From the NCBI GenBank assembly GCA_010094045.1, contig ML986674.1, positions 66,369 to 130,368 on the forward strand: a stretch of 64,000 bases of DNA, read 5' to 3'. The notes beneath the pieces are model-generated. The model was not told where the DNA came from and searched no databases. It saw only the letters and a list, made by a program, of their open reading frames with translations. Of this stretch, positions 45,632 to 57,301 are shown piece after piece (the first letter of the stretch is position 1; each line of letters opens with the position of its first letter). A program made the position numbers and the translations under genes. This DNA comes from Lojkania enalia (taxonomy: Eukaryota > Ascomycota > Dothideomycetes > Pleosporales).

Positions 45632-46482
45632 CATGCCTATCCCTGTGCTTTTATAATGCTATTTTTGTGTTTTACAAGCGTCTTGAGGATCTGAAGCTAA
45701 GATTATGCAGAGAGTATCTGGAGGACAATCATCGGTATTGATGAGTATCCGACAGTGATGTCTGCGAACCATGCGGTGCGTGCGGTGCGTAGCGAGACTG
45801 TCCCGACCACTGGCCATACGAAGCGTATCTACAGACCTCTAAACCTCGATACCCCGAGATCTTATCCCCAAGCCTTCTCACGAGATGCCGTTTCCTTCGA
45901 CGGCATCATACTTCTTCTACTGTGTTTTTCGATGTTTATTATTGGTGCTGGGGACGGGCTGTGTGATTGGAGTAGTCGGTTTGGAATTGGTTTGGTTGGG
46001 ATGGGATTGAATTGTAACTGGATTGAAAGCCTCATGACCTGTACTTAATACGATGGATTGACGAATCTCATATTTGCATGGTGGATGGATATTGCGCGTG
46101 GAGGAATAGAGATTGGCGTGGTGGGGTGGGCATGAATTGGAGTTGGAATGAAGTGCATTGGATCTAAATCGGATCGATGACCAGCGAGGGAAAAGGGGTG
46201 GAGGACATGAATAAGGCGTAGCCGGTAATAAGACATACATACACACTTACTCCGCACTCAAACTTAGATCGAGCCTTGTGATGCAATGCTTGATAGCAGT
46301 CAGCCCGCCCTACTAGTTTCCATTCCCCTACTCCCTAGATACACATCATAAAGAAAAGGCGCGAAGCAACGTCCATGAATCCAGTGTATCGTTTTATTCC
46401 CAGCAGTCAGCCAGAAAACAACCACAGCATAGCAGAGTACACCACAAAACTCCCTCCCCTAACCGACCACATTTTTCACCTT
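45632..46482. other. Convergent 3' region, no gene
   Basis: Between the coiled-coil gene (+) and SEC27 (-), tail to tail. Only short shadow frames occur. It should hold both polyadenylation regions. Confidence 0.5.
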
Positions 46483-49400
46483 CTACTCCTCAACCTGCTG
46501 CGCAGCAATCTCTTCCTCGGCCACGTCCGCCTCATCCTGATCCCCGCCATCATTCCCCACCCTCAAATCTTCCACCGTGCCTCCCTCCCTCTCCAACCTT
46601 AAATACTCTTCCCATTCTGGAAACATCTCTTCATCACCCGGCTCCCCCTCCATCGGCGGGATACCCAACAACCTACTAACCTTCCCTTTCCCTTCCTTCT
46701 CCAGCGCCGCTTTCCACTGCCTAACGAGTCCCGCCGCCGCCGAGGGTTTATACGTCTGGCTGAAGAGCACAGCCTCGGCGAGACGGTTCGTTTGCACGAG
46801 GAGCTCGATGCAGGCCTGGACATCGCCGAGCTGCCAAAGCGCTGAAAAAGCCACATTATTCGCCGTGGCCGACCGCGCGAGCTGCGCTAGTTCGCGGAGT
46901 CCCGATTCGTCCGAGGTGGCGGAGAAGACGAGCATCAGGGAGCCCAGGTCCTTGGCCTTGACGAAGCATTCTTGTGCGAGCTTGACGTCCCAGCTCGCCA
47001 GCGCTGCGTCCCCCACCATCTTCCATTTATGCTCCGTGTCCTGCTCGCGCGCAATTGAGGTCGCTTGCTCAAGGTCGCCTAGGGAAAGCGCTAGGTCGAA
47101 GCGGTGCTCCGGATCCGTGGCGACTTTGAGCGCGAGCTCCTTGTAACCCTGGCCCTCTAAGAAGCGCGCGATCTTGTTGTTTTGATCTTTTGGCACCGAG
47201 GGAAGGATTTCTTCTGCGGCTTCGAGATCGCCGCGTAGGACTAGCGTTTGATACTCCACGACGGCCAGAGAAAGTGCGAAGGAGACGACGTTCACGTCCT
47301 TGTCCGCGACGTAGATCCGAGAATCGCGCGGGAGATAACCGAGTAAATAGTGTGGTGAATCAAAGTGCGAGATGGTATAGGTTTGGTCGCCAACAAGGTA
47401 GTTTAGGCGGTTTGTGCTGTTGGTGTAGATGAAGCAGTCGCCGACCCAGGCACCGGTTCGTACACTGCATTCCGTCAGCAATACAACGTCGCCTGTGAAT
47501 TTTCAGCCCGTAATACCTCTCTGAAATATCACAGACTACTTCGAAAGCAGATTCCGCGCCATCTTCATCAATGTCTCCGTTCTGAACGGCTTCAAGGTAG
47601 CTTTCTCGAGAATATCTTAGGACATAGAATGTGTCGTCGGTTGCTAGCGTTACTAGCTCACCGCTCTCTGACCAGTAGACGTTCCGAGGCTCAACTTCTA
47701 TCCTCCGGACAAGGGCACCGGTGTCCCAGTCGAAGAGACCAATACCGCCCTGTCCTTTAACACCAAGGAGAATGCCACCGCTCAACCCATCAGCAGAGAA
47801 CCCAACATTGAGAACGCTTCGCTCTTTGAAGTTTCGGAAGATTTTGACGCTCATTGATGACTCTCGGATAGCGTAGTCTTTGTCGTGTTCTTTGGATGCC
47901 CAGCAGAAGTCTAATGCAGACCCAAATGCATGGTTACGGAGGGCAAGAGCTGTGTAAATAATGTACTCGCCATCACCACAGACGGCTACAAACCGTCCGT
48001 TCGGTGAGTGCAAAAGTGACTGTGGGTAGATCTCGGTGGATCCGAGGTCCTTGGTGGGTAGTGTGAGACGCTCTGAGTCCTTGAGAGTCTCACTGCCCTT
48101 AATCACAGCGCTAAGAATTTCGTTATGCCTAGCCCATAACACTTTTCCGCCCGCGTCCATACTGACAGCCGGTTCTTCTCTACCCATAGAAATGACAACC
48201 GCTCCATCATCGAAGCCGAGGGCAATGCCGTTCTTGCCTTTCTGATAGGCTACACACCAGGCTCGTTCTAGACCGTAGTTCAAAGATTGTTCTAATCTGT
48301 AGGTAGAGGAATGCCATATCTTTATGGTGCCATCCTCGGACCCAGAAATGATTACTGGTAGCTCGGGGTGGTACACAGCGAAGCTCACATTCGAAGTGTG
48401 TCCTTCCAATGTCGCAATAAGGGCTTTGGTGGTGTAGTCCCATACCTTTACCGTCCTATCGTCGGAAGTGGTGAGAAGGTATGGCTTATCGGACTGAGGG
48501 TAATAATCGACAAAGTTCACTCCTTTAGCCTCATGTGCTTCGAGGGTAAAATTAGGTGTTGCGCTTCCCAGTGACCATATTTTGACGGTCCTGTCGAGAC
48601 ATGCTGAGGCGAAGGTGTTCGGATCTTTGGGATTTATGGCAATACCCATGACATAATGCGCATGGCCCTCGAAAACCTGTACACCTGGAAATCGTCAGCA
48701 ATGACGGTCGTGCAAAAAGCCACCAAGGAATATGCCTAGAGGAAATGCAATAACATACACTTCCACGATTTGTCCCAGTCCCACAACTTTATTGTCATGT
48801 CATCCTAAGAACTAGTCAGCCTTCCCTTAACATACTGGAAGATTGTAACCCACACTAGCGGTCAGTACAAATGGCTGCGTGGGGTGAACAGCAATTGCAC
48901 GGATGTAATCTGGGTGCGCCTCGAACGATGTGACCTTCTCCGAAGTATTATAGTTATACACGCGAAGCTGGAAGTCATCGGAGCCTAGGAACAAAGCCCG
49001 TCAACATCTTGGCCGACTAGATCTGGGGTGCCATTTTCCTACCAGCAACAAGCCAATTTTTCCGCGCAATGAATCGGCCCGCTCGTACAGGGACATCGGT
49101 GAGTTCAAAGGTCTTGACGATCGATTGGGAAACGAAAGACCAGATGTGGACATGTCCTACCCGTTGTCAGTCCTCTCAATCATCCGCTCGCGCAAGCTTA
49201 GTAGTCGCTTACCGCTATACAACGTCGTGAGGATCCATGGCTCGGTCGGGTGAAAGTCTTGGTGGCCATTTAGCAATTATTATGAGAATTAGAGGATGTC
49301 TCTTGTACCAATTCCTAGGGCATGTTAGTTTTAGGCTGTTTTGTGTACAAAGTTCAGAACACCTGCCTTTAACCCTCTCCGACCGCGCGAAGAGTTGTCT

Positions 49401-49487
49401 CTACAAGTTGGGCCCGAATTAGTATTTGCCGTGGAGCGCAAAGCCTAAAATCTGCCTTTTGTGCCCTACCTTTACGTCCAAACGCAT
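46483..49487 (-). CDS. SEC27: Coatomer subunit beta-prime (COPI coat)
   Basis: Nine exons: 49487-49470, 49400-49367, 49314-49309, 49257-49213, 49156-49043, 48984-48854, 48804-48759, 48684-47517 and 47464-46483, giving 847 residues. It is a COPI coat subunit for Golgi-to-ER transport and binds dilysine tails through its WD40 propellers. The opening [18 protein letters not shown] is characteristic. WD repeats follow ([40 protein letters not shown]), then a second propeller and an alpha-solenoid with [14 protein letters not shown] and an acidic C-terminus. The 5' part is cut into very small exons. The third, 49314-49309, is only six bases and restores the conserved [12 protein letters not shown]. 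The intron before it starts with GC (GCAGGT) instead of GT. The exon 8-9 joint restores [13 protein letters not shown]. Confidence 0.93.
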
Positions 49488-50377
49488 GTTTGCAGCTCAG
49501 CGAAGGGTGAGGGGAGGGCCTGCTAAGAGACGTGGCTACTTGAGCCAGTCCGCGATCGTAGAGGAGGAGATCCTGATAACGAGTGAAAGGGCAGATTGTG
49601 TTTACAAAAGTGCAAAAAAAAAAAAATTTCCGACACTAGGAGTAACCTTGGTTTCGCGGGTAGGCGGTAGTAGTTAGAACTTTCGTGTAGGTTGGCTAAT
49701 AAATGTGAACATGTGTGGTGTTGCGGCGCCAAGACCCCTCCAGGGTCGTAACTGCCTAATGTGGCAGCTTCTGAACACCACTGATGTTAGACTGGTACAA
49801 TGACCAAAAAAAATTTGGCACATTACCCATAATTACTCAATTAGAGTACGCGACTCCAAGCCATTGAATCAAAGGTACAGGAGTTCCATAGATTATTGGG
49901 CACATCACGATCATATACATGCTAGACCAGACTTATTATGCTGAACTTTTTATTCGCTCATCCACATAGTATTTACGTGTTCCCTCCATGATTGCTGCCC
50001 TCCCGCCAAATCTACTTCGTGCAGAATGCTCAAAAATGCTAATCTGCACCGTTGCTTTAAAACCCCAATATGAGAAAAAAGGTCTAGCTTGGTCCAGCAT
50101 AGACAGGTATCTAAGAATCGAAAAAAGAGAATTCAGAAAATGTATAATAAAAGAAATAGGAGAGTAGGTCTTTTAGCGAGAGTCAAGAACATTAGGAGAG
50201 AGCTTTGGCTGCGCCGAACCAGCTAAGTCCAGTCAACGCAGAGGGCTCTGTGAAAATGAGGAAAGTCCCAACGCAAAAGGTATAATTACACACGAGGAAG
50301 GAGGTCGACCGCCCTTTCAGTATGATACAGTTACACGTCAAGTCGTGCTCGAGACAGTCACCTCTTGGCAACTTAGT
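49488..50377. other. Intergenic upstream of SEC27
   Basis: Holds the SEC27 promoter and the 3' region of the mucin gene, both on the minus strand. An A13 tract lies at about 49614-49626. No coding exon is supported. Confidence 0.45.
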
Positions 50378-53300
50378 CTAATTCCAGCCGAGGGAGTTCT
50401 CAGCCATGACAGGAGCAGATATTTGCTGGGTTCGTACACTTCGTCCATTGCTGCTGCTGCTTCCTCGGCTACCACGGCTGCCTGCACCGCCAGGCGTAGA
50501 TCGTCCAGGACCGCGACCACCAGACATGAAGGCACCTCCAGTCATGGACCCGTATGTATACCGGCTACCGCTAGCAACAGAACTAGAGCGCTGGTGCGAC
50601 AGCCTCTTATTTCTGTACCTGCGCGCTACAAAGAACATAGCGGCACCGTACGCGATGGCTCCCATCACGGCGCCGGTGGCAATACCAGCGCTCTTAGGAT
50701 TGACGTTATGGCTTGCACTCATGTCACCACCAATGACGCCGCCGTTCTCCGAACCACCAGTCGGGTTCGGTGAGGCATCGCCTGATTGCGTTGGGTCACC
50801 CGAGTCTGTAGGGCCGCCAGAGAGTGGAATTGCAGTGTTGATCAACTCCGTTAAGTCATTAACGGTCTGGTTCTCGTTGTGCCAGAAAGCATCGGCAGGA
50901 TTAAGCAATTGAGCTTGAAGGGTGCTACTTAAGTCGTTTGGAATCCAGAACATTGCCAGGGTGGTGATGAAACCTTGAAATTGAGTGGTGTCTAGAGGCT
51001 TCAAGCCTTGCATGACAAGTTCAGATGAAGAGATGTTTAGGCCGTCAATTATGGCTTTTGGCAGATATTCGAAGATCTGATTGCCGCTGTCATGACTAAG
51101 AACAAAATTCCAATTCAATTGCCACTTAAATCCAATCTGACCCAAGAACATGTTGGCTGGAACGGACGATGGCAGACCGTTTGGTGGTTGAATCAATTTT
51201 GGGAGATTCGACGGAATACCAGAGCTCGTAGCTGTTGGCGACGGGACGGTCGAAGGTTCCATGATGATGCTTGTGCCGACAACTAGGGAGGTTGCATCAT
51301 CGGTCGCAGTTGGTAGGACAGATTGTGGCCTTGAGTTAAAGTCAGACGGAACCGAGAATGGAATCTCAATAGTAGTTGATGATGGTGTCGGCGTTGGCGC
51401 TATGGTGGTAGACGGTGTCACTGCTGGAGAAGTGGTGGGTACTCCAGAAGCAGTTGCATTGCCTGCTGAGGACAGGGAAGAACTCGTCGGAAGAGTATCT
51501 GTGCCCGAAGAGCCAGAGACCGTAATACCTGAGCTCGGGTCAATGGTCGCAGTGGAAACCGAGTTCGAGGTTTCGGTGCTAGCAGTGCTCTCAGAAGTGG
51601 GAATTGAAGTCAAACCCGATGTCGGAATGGAAGTAGGTGGCGCTGTGGGCGCTGTTGAATCCAGGCCCGTCCCGATTGGTGTGCTAGTGACATCAGTTGG
51701 AGTAAGTGTGACGCCAGTGCCAGATGGGACACCAGAGGATGGAGATACTCCCGAGGGTGCAGTAGGCAGTGGCGTCGATAATTCCGATTCCCCGCTGGAA
51801 ATAATACTGCTTTCTGGTAGCGTCGGTGTCGTTGGAACAGTACCGGAAGGTAACGGACCCTCCGAGACGATGCTAGAAAGCAAGCTGGAGATAATGCTTG
51901 GAAGATCCGTAGGCACTACCGATGACACGAGGCTGGAAACGGCGCTGGGGACATTGGTAGGAACCGGAACAATTGGAGTGACCCCGTCTGATGAAGATGG
52001 TGCTGTCGGGTTAGCTGCTGAGTCTGACACTCCAGACCCACTGCTAGGGACTACACTGCTGGGCACCTCCGATGGTCCCGGTTCAGACTCAGACTTGCTT
52101 TCCGACGTAGGAATAGGTAGAGCATCGGTGCCTGTTGGAGAGTCCGATGGCTCGATAGCAGTAGTTATTCCAACAATGATACCAGTCGATGGCAGTGAGG
52201 GGGGAACGTCCGACGAAGATGGGGTTCCGCTGCTAGTGGGGATCACGATAGTGCCGGGTAAACCTCCGGTAGAACCAGTGGGGATAAGACCAACAGGATC
52301 AGAAGGCAGAACGCCGGTGGGAGATGGAATATCTCCAGTAGAGGCATCAAGTGCAGATGATGATTGCAGGATAGTCTCTGACAACCCGCTTGTCGACGCA
52401 GGAGGTGGGAGGATGAAGGGCCCAAAAAAGGAAGAAGAACCTGCAGAAGGTGTAGGCTCCTCAATTGGAGAAGCAAGAGAACTAGGAGAGAGAACGGACT
52501 CTGGAATGCCGCCTGTGGATGCAGGTCCCGAAGATGGGAGAGTAGTTGCCGTCGGCTCTGCAATGTCCAATGGGGAGCCAGAAGACTCGGGAGCGAACGA
52601 TGATTGTACGACAGTTTCTAGTAAGCCACCTGATGAGCCTACAGCAGAAGTCTTGGGGATGTTTGGTTCTGCGGCTGAGCTGGACGGTTGAATGATCGTC
52701 TCGGGCAAGCCACCCGTTGAGCCGGCAGCAGAACTCTCGGCAATGCTGAGCTCAACGGCTGAGCTTGAGGTTGGCTGGACGAAAGTTTCAGGCAATCCTG
52801 CGGTGGTTCCCACATTATCAGCCGATGAAACTGGTGAGGGACGCTGCGCCTGCCCGCTGCTAGATTCAGGTCCCGAGGTGGAGGTTGGCAGTACAATGGT
52901 CTCGGGGAAGCCTCCGGTAGAGCCTGTATTCGAACTCGGTGACGGCACGTCGACTTGTGTTGTTGAAGGGGGACTTGGAGTCTCATCTCGGAAAGAGGAG
53001 ATCGGGATTGGTGGTTGAGGAGTGATCACTGAAATTGATGATGTTTCGGGATCTGATCTCATTTCGCCTGTTCCAACGAAGAGTGAACTCGATTCCGGCA
53101 CCGATATTGTCGTCACATCTGTTACAATTGCTGTGACAGCAGGGGATTCGGCCGTGCTACTGACTACAACAGGGGATAGGGATGACGATGATGACGACGA
53201 AGATTGTAACGAAGGTGGGAGATTGAACAACGACTCAAGAAACGAAGTGAAGTCTCCTGTCGACTGTCGAGAGTCCAGATCCGGTGTGCTGCTGGAAGAT

Positions 53301-53506
53301 GAACTAGATAAAGTCGATGAAGCTGGTGCGGTGGAGTTCGTTACAATCTGACGTTTGACATGCCGCGGAAAGTAGTATCTAGGTCTTCCTGGCGTTTGCT
53401 GTGGGCCTGGTGCTGGCATAGCCTCTGCTGTTGTCAGCATCGAACCAGAGCCAGACAAGCTAGCTAGGACCAGCGCAGCAGCCCATATCGTGGCAGATCG
53501 CGGCAT
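50378..53506 (-). CDS. MSB2: Msb2-type signalling mucin
   Basis: A single-exon gene of 1042 residues. Msb2 mucins sit in the plasma membrane and feed the Cdc42/Ste20 filamentation MAP-kinase pathway. A signal peptide covers about residues 1-29, followed by a dibasic Kex2-like site KRQ at 51-53. Residues 60-780 are Ser/Thr/Pro-rich and surely O-glycosylated, with about seven degenerate copies of STGGLPETIVxPSS. The region 785-900 carries the conserved Msb2 juxtamembrane domain (IFEYLPKAIIDGLN, LKPLDTTQFQGFITTLAMFWIP, NDLTELINTAIPL). One membrane helix follows at about 940-961, then an 81-residue basic Ser/Gly-rich cytoplasmic tail. Yeast and fungal relatives are shed by proteolysis to become active. 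The Msb2 assignment comes from domain order and the juxtamembrane sequence; another mucin sensor is less likely. Confidence 0.85.
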   Translation of the reverse strand: MPRSATIWAAALVLASLSGSGSMLTTAEAMPAPGPQQTPGRPRYYFPRHVKRQIVTNSTAPASSTLSSSSSSSTPDLDSRQSTGDFTSFLESLFNLPPSLQSSSSSSSSLSPVVVSSTAESPAVTAIVTDVTTISVPESSSLFVGTGEMRSDPETSSISVITPQPPIPISSFRDETPSPPSTTQVDVPSPSSNTGSTGGFPETIVLPTSTSGPESSSGQAQRPSPVSSADNVGTTAGLPETFVQPTSSSAVELSIAESSAAGSTGGLPETIIQPSSSAAEPNIPKTSAVGSSGGLLETVVQSSFAPESSGSPLDIAEPTATTLPSSGPASTGGIPESVLSPSSLASPIEEPTPSAGSSSFFGPFILPPPASTSGLSETILQSSSALDASTGDIPSPTGVLPSDPVGLIPTGSTGGLPGTIVIPTSSGTPSSSDVPPSLPSTGIIVGITTAIEPSDSPTGTDALPIPTSESKSESEPGPSEVPSSVVPSSGSGVSDSAANPTAPSSSDGVTPIVPVPTNVPSAVSSLVSSVVPTDLPSIISSLLSSIVSEGPLPSGTVPTTPTLPESSIISSGESELSTPLPTAPSGVSPSSGVPSGTGVTLTPTDVTSTPIGTGLDSTAPTAPPTSIPTSGLTSIPTSESTASTETSNSVSTATIDPSSGITVSGSSGTDTLPTSSSLSSAGNATASGVPTTSPAVTPSTTIAPTPTPSSTTIEIPFSVPSDFNSRPQSVLPTATDDATSLVVGTSIIMEPSTVPSPTATSSGIPSNLPKLIQPPNGLPSSVPANMFLGQIGFKWQLNWNFVLSHDSGNQIFEYLPKAIIDGLNISSSELVMQGLKPLDTTQFQGFITTLAMFWIPNDLSSTLQAQLLNPADAFWHNENQTVNDLTELINTAIPLSGGPTDSGDPTQSGDASPNPTGGSENGGVIGGDMSASHNVNPKSAGIATGAVMGAIAYGAAMFFVARRYRNKRLSHQRSSSVASGSRYTYGSMTGGAFMSGGRGPGRSTPGGAGSRGSRGSSSSNGRSVRTQQISAPVMAENSLGWN

Positions 53507-56500
53507 ATTTTAGATTATCTCCAACCAATGTATCCTATTAACTATCTCGAAGGTATCAGAATCAGGTTCCAGGATTCGAGGATCTAAACCGATTAGACAC
53601 TCCCAAGATTCGCCAAAAGTGTGATACATACTGTCAGGGCGGGATTTTAAACGAGCGTACTTGACGAATCAAGAATAAATATAAAAGAATGGACCTTTGT
53701 GCTGGCGTCAGTCAGCAGTCTAGCAGAAGCACTCGTAGCAAGTGCTAATGAAATCTAGGGGGACAGCCGAGAAAGACTTACTAGGCCGTCAACGCAGCTA
53801 GAAAGAAAACAACTAATGCCCCGGGCAGATATGAGGTAGCGTAGTTGTGAGGATCTAGTAATTCGGCCTAGGCCATGTTTTACGACTGATGTTTCCGGTG
53901 GGCGATAAAACGTTGTACTGGTTCTGTTCCAGGATGGTGGGGCTTTCACAATGTCCAACCTTGGACCTGGCAGGCGCTTTATCGTCGACAGGTCGTGACA
54001 AGGGGTCAAAGAACCCGTCGCGGTAGCTGTCGAGGCGCGCCTGGACCTTTTCAGAGGTTTGCCAGCGAGCAAAGTACGATATTCCAGACTCCACGCGAGG
54101 GCTGACGATCTTCGGTGGACGCGCGAGCTAGAGTCTTTGTTCCTAACGGGCGGGGACAGGCTAAGCGTGGTGATGACAGGGTCAGGTGGATCGTCGGGCT
54201 GGAGCGGCCGTGAAAACGTTCTGCAAGGAAACGAGCGACGTCGGTCAAATTACAGCTGGCGGAATTACAAGCACGAAGGAAATGGGTGTGAACGAGAGGT
54301 GGTGATTCCGGGAATCGGTCAAGGAGCGTGGCCACGGGCGGAGTTGTCGTAAACGGCTTGTCGTGAGAAGGGGGGAGAAACTCGTGGGGGAAAGGGCGAC
54401 GGCGGTGATGCGCACTGCTCTGCTCAGAAGCAGTGCTGCGATCCGGTCGGATTGTCGAGTTGGCGGCGGAGGGAGATGGGAGAGAGGAAGGGTGAGGCGA
54501 GGCAGAGTGGTGAAGAGAGAGAGGGCAGACAGGGAGAGACAGACCAGTCAAACTAGCGGTGCACCAGGAGCCAGATGGGAAGGAACCTTGGAAGGCGCCC
54601 AGGCCACGCAGCGGGCGAGAGACTGGCGGCCAAAACGACGGCGACCAAATTGCGCGCGCCGGACGTGGCAGGGGGGGCAGCTGGCAGCTGGCGGAAAGCG
54701 GAAAAGTACTGAAGCACACTCTGGTCGCTAATAATTTTCCCTGCAGCAGCCCCAGCCTTGCGGAGCGACGGCCTGTCTCTTCATCAAACGGGTGCAGGTA
54801 GTGCCCGTGGTGGACGGCGCTCGGCGCGGGAAAAGGGATGGGATGGGGAGGCCTTGGGGGCGCGCGTCTTTCGATAGCGCAGCCCAGCAGCGGCCGCAAA
54901 AATAGGACAGGCGAGGGCGCTTCTTCCTGTCGTGTCCGCCCGCCGCGATCATCAGGCACGCAGACGTCTCACTACTACCACTATTACCACTACTACTGCT
55001 CCTGCTACTGGAGACACTCAGCGGCAGCGGAGGTGGTGAACGCCGTGTGTGTGCTGCGTATGTGCCGCAAGTACATAGTGCCGACAGTGGTGTGTCTTTT
55101 TCATCTGGCAGTGCTACTACTCGCTCTCTAGAGTTAATTGCTGCCCGCAAAACACCAGGGCGAACCCGGTCGCGGTAGAGGCTGTGCCTGCTGTGCCTGC
55201 CGTGCCTGCTCTCCATCAAACGACGCTAGCAGGGGTTGTCCGCGCTCCCTTGCCCTTGAATTTACAACCGTCGTCGAAGGTCGGAAATATGGCGACGACT
55301 TGACCGCCCACTACGCAGCGCTAGCAATGCTTTTCTTTCTATTGTCACGAGCGCGCTGCGAATGCCAATGTGTAACATCACCTCTTCTGCGCTCACGGTC
55401 TCTCCGTCGTTGCCCGTCGGTGTTGCGTCGAGCGACTCCTAGGTCCTGAGTTGGGATCACTGACACAGCCAATCAGGGTGCGACGCGCGCGCTGGCTGCC
55501 CCTGCATCATTTCGGGAAGGCGCCACTTGAACGCTCATCACGACTACTGCAAGCCAATAATCGACCGCCAGGCCCCGCTGCACCTCACCACCACCGCCAG
55601 TCCAGGACATATACCACGCACTCTGTCCCAAGCACACATGCGCTGTATATGAACCTTTTGATTGCCTCTGCTCTTCAGCCGCGCCTCCGCCGTGTGCCAT
55701 TACCCGCACCCACGGCCGCTGGCTCCTACATAGCCTGACGGGCACACGTCCCTGTGCGAATCCGTCCCTGTTGCGTCGACGTCGCACCCTTTCACCGGCT
55801 GACGAACCTTTGCTGCAAGGCTCTTTATTGAGCATGCAGCCACAGCCCTAGTCCGGTCCCCAGTTCTGTGCCAGGAGTCTAATTGGCCCGTGCGTCTGTC
55901 CTCAGTGGCCTGCCACCAACAGCCCACTGATTCTACCGGCAAGTCATGCGCTTCTACGCAGAGCGACGCGCCGGACACCAACAAGCTGTAAATTCCCATC
56001 AATATATCGATTTTCGCGGTAGTCATCATCACCACCTTCTAAGCCCGAAACGCTTCTTTCACGCCCTTTTTGTATAATTTCTACTCCCTGGGATTCCCCT
56101 ATCCCTAAACCGGCACGGTGGCCCTGTCACCCTCTCGTGTCTGAGCTCTTCGCTTGTGTAGCAGGAAACGAGCGTTTGTGGATCGTCTTTCTTGAATGTT
56201 GCAGTGCTGCGTGCTCGATTTGTTCTATCCTTTTGTTCAATACGAGATTCTGCTAGGCTGGCAACGGACGAACAATTGCGTCTCCAATCATTTAAACAAG
56301 CCAAGTCAAGAGACTGCCTCTCCTGTTCAACTGAAGCTCGTGTCACAGAATCAATCAATCCCCAAGGAGTGCCGTCTGCCCCTGTACCACAGCGAGTTCC
56401 GGAAGCTAAATTCATATTTCATACCTGGTTGTTCCAATGTTCGGTTGATCCAACACTTTCTCAATTTTTTTTTTTTTTTAATGCTCAGCAGAAAATGGAT

Positions 56501-57301
56501 GACACGCTAGGTTTCACTTTTGCAGGCTTTCTTTTCTAGATCCAGTTGTTTCTTTCAACTCCATTATCTCCCCACTTCACAAGCATTCCAGTTTCCACTC
56601 CGCAACATTGTCGTTCTCATGGCCAACCAGGAGTCCGGGCCGCCAAACCTTAACATAATTTATTGGTAGAAAGTGGAACACGTCTTTCAAACCATCATAG
56701 TTTACCAACAGACAACGAGAAGTCGTTAGTGGTAGGCACCCTCAAATTAGTTAACACCATTACACACGCCTTAAGAAGGGGGAGAGTGATTTTCTGCATC
56801 TGATTCCTTTTGTCATTCAAGAAGATGTTGGAGCATCTTATTCCTTATCAAAAAACAACTCTGAGGAGAGCTTTTCCCTTTCGCCTATTTCCCTGCAACA
56901 TCATTCTCTTTCCGGCTTCAGGTTACCTCTGCCATCTTGCCGATATTGTACTACTGTTTGTCTGGTAGCTGTCGATACCTAAATGGTTTAGCATATCTGC
57001 ACGTAGGAGTATTACACCTTGGCGTCGGCATTCGGCCCCTCACAAAACGTGAGCAGACGTGGACAGAATGCATAGCGTTCTACTCTACCAATAGGCATAC
57101 CGAGCACACCGCAGACCCTTCGAGGTATACGCAATCTGTATCGTCTTCCAATTTCGCCAAGTTATCGAATTCGTGGGTTTTGCAGGACTATCGTCAGCTA
57201 GATGTACAACCCAACCTTCGATATGCTCAGTCCGACGTTTACTTCCTCAACCATTGATGGACTAGTAGAGCGGCTCGGAAACAATTTGCCGATCTGGAGT
57301 C
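53507..57301. other. Long gene-poor region upstream of the mucin gene
   Basis: About 3.8 kb. GC-rich parts at 54050-55450 give long overlapping frames on both strands (up to 302 codons, minus strand 54959-54051), but the translations are Arg/Pro/Ser low complexity and I regard them as chance. A trinucleotide tract (ACT/ACC type) lies at about 54970-55010 and a T15 run at about 56465-56479. The length suggests a large regulatory region or a long leader for the mucin gene, or an unrecognised non-coding RNA. Confidence 0.4.

Noticed and set aside
51261..52691. A 476-codon open frame on the + strand opposite the mucin gene
   Set aside because: It mirrors the Ser/Thr/Pro codons of the mucin repeats; its Gly/Val/Glu/Asp-rich translation has no start context or domain. 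The minus strand has signal peptide, conserved domain and membrane helix.
54051..54959. A 302-codon minus-strand frame upstream of the mucin gene
   Set aside because: Arg/Pro/Ser low-complexity translation, overlapped by similar frames on the other strand in GC-rich DNA; no motif and no homology that I recognise.
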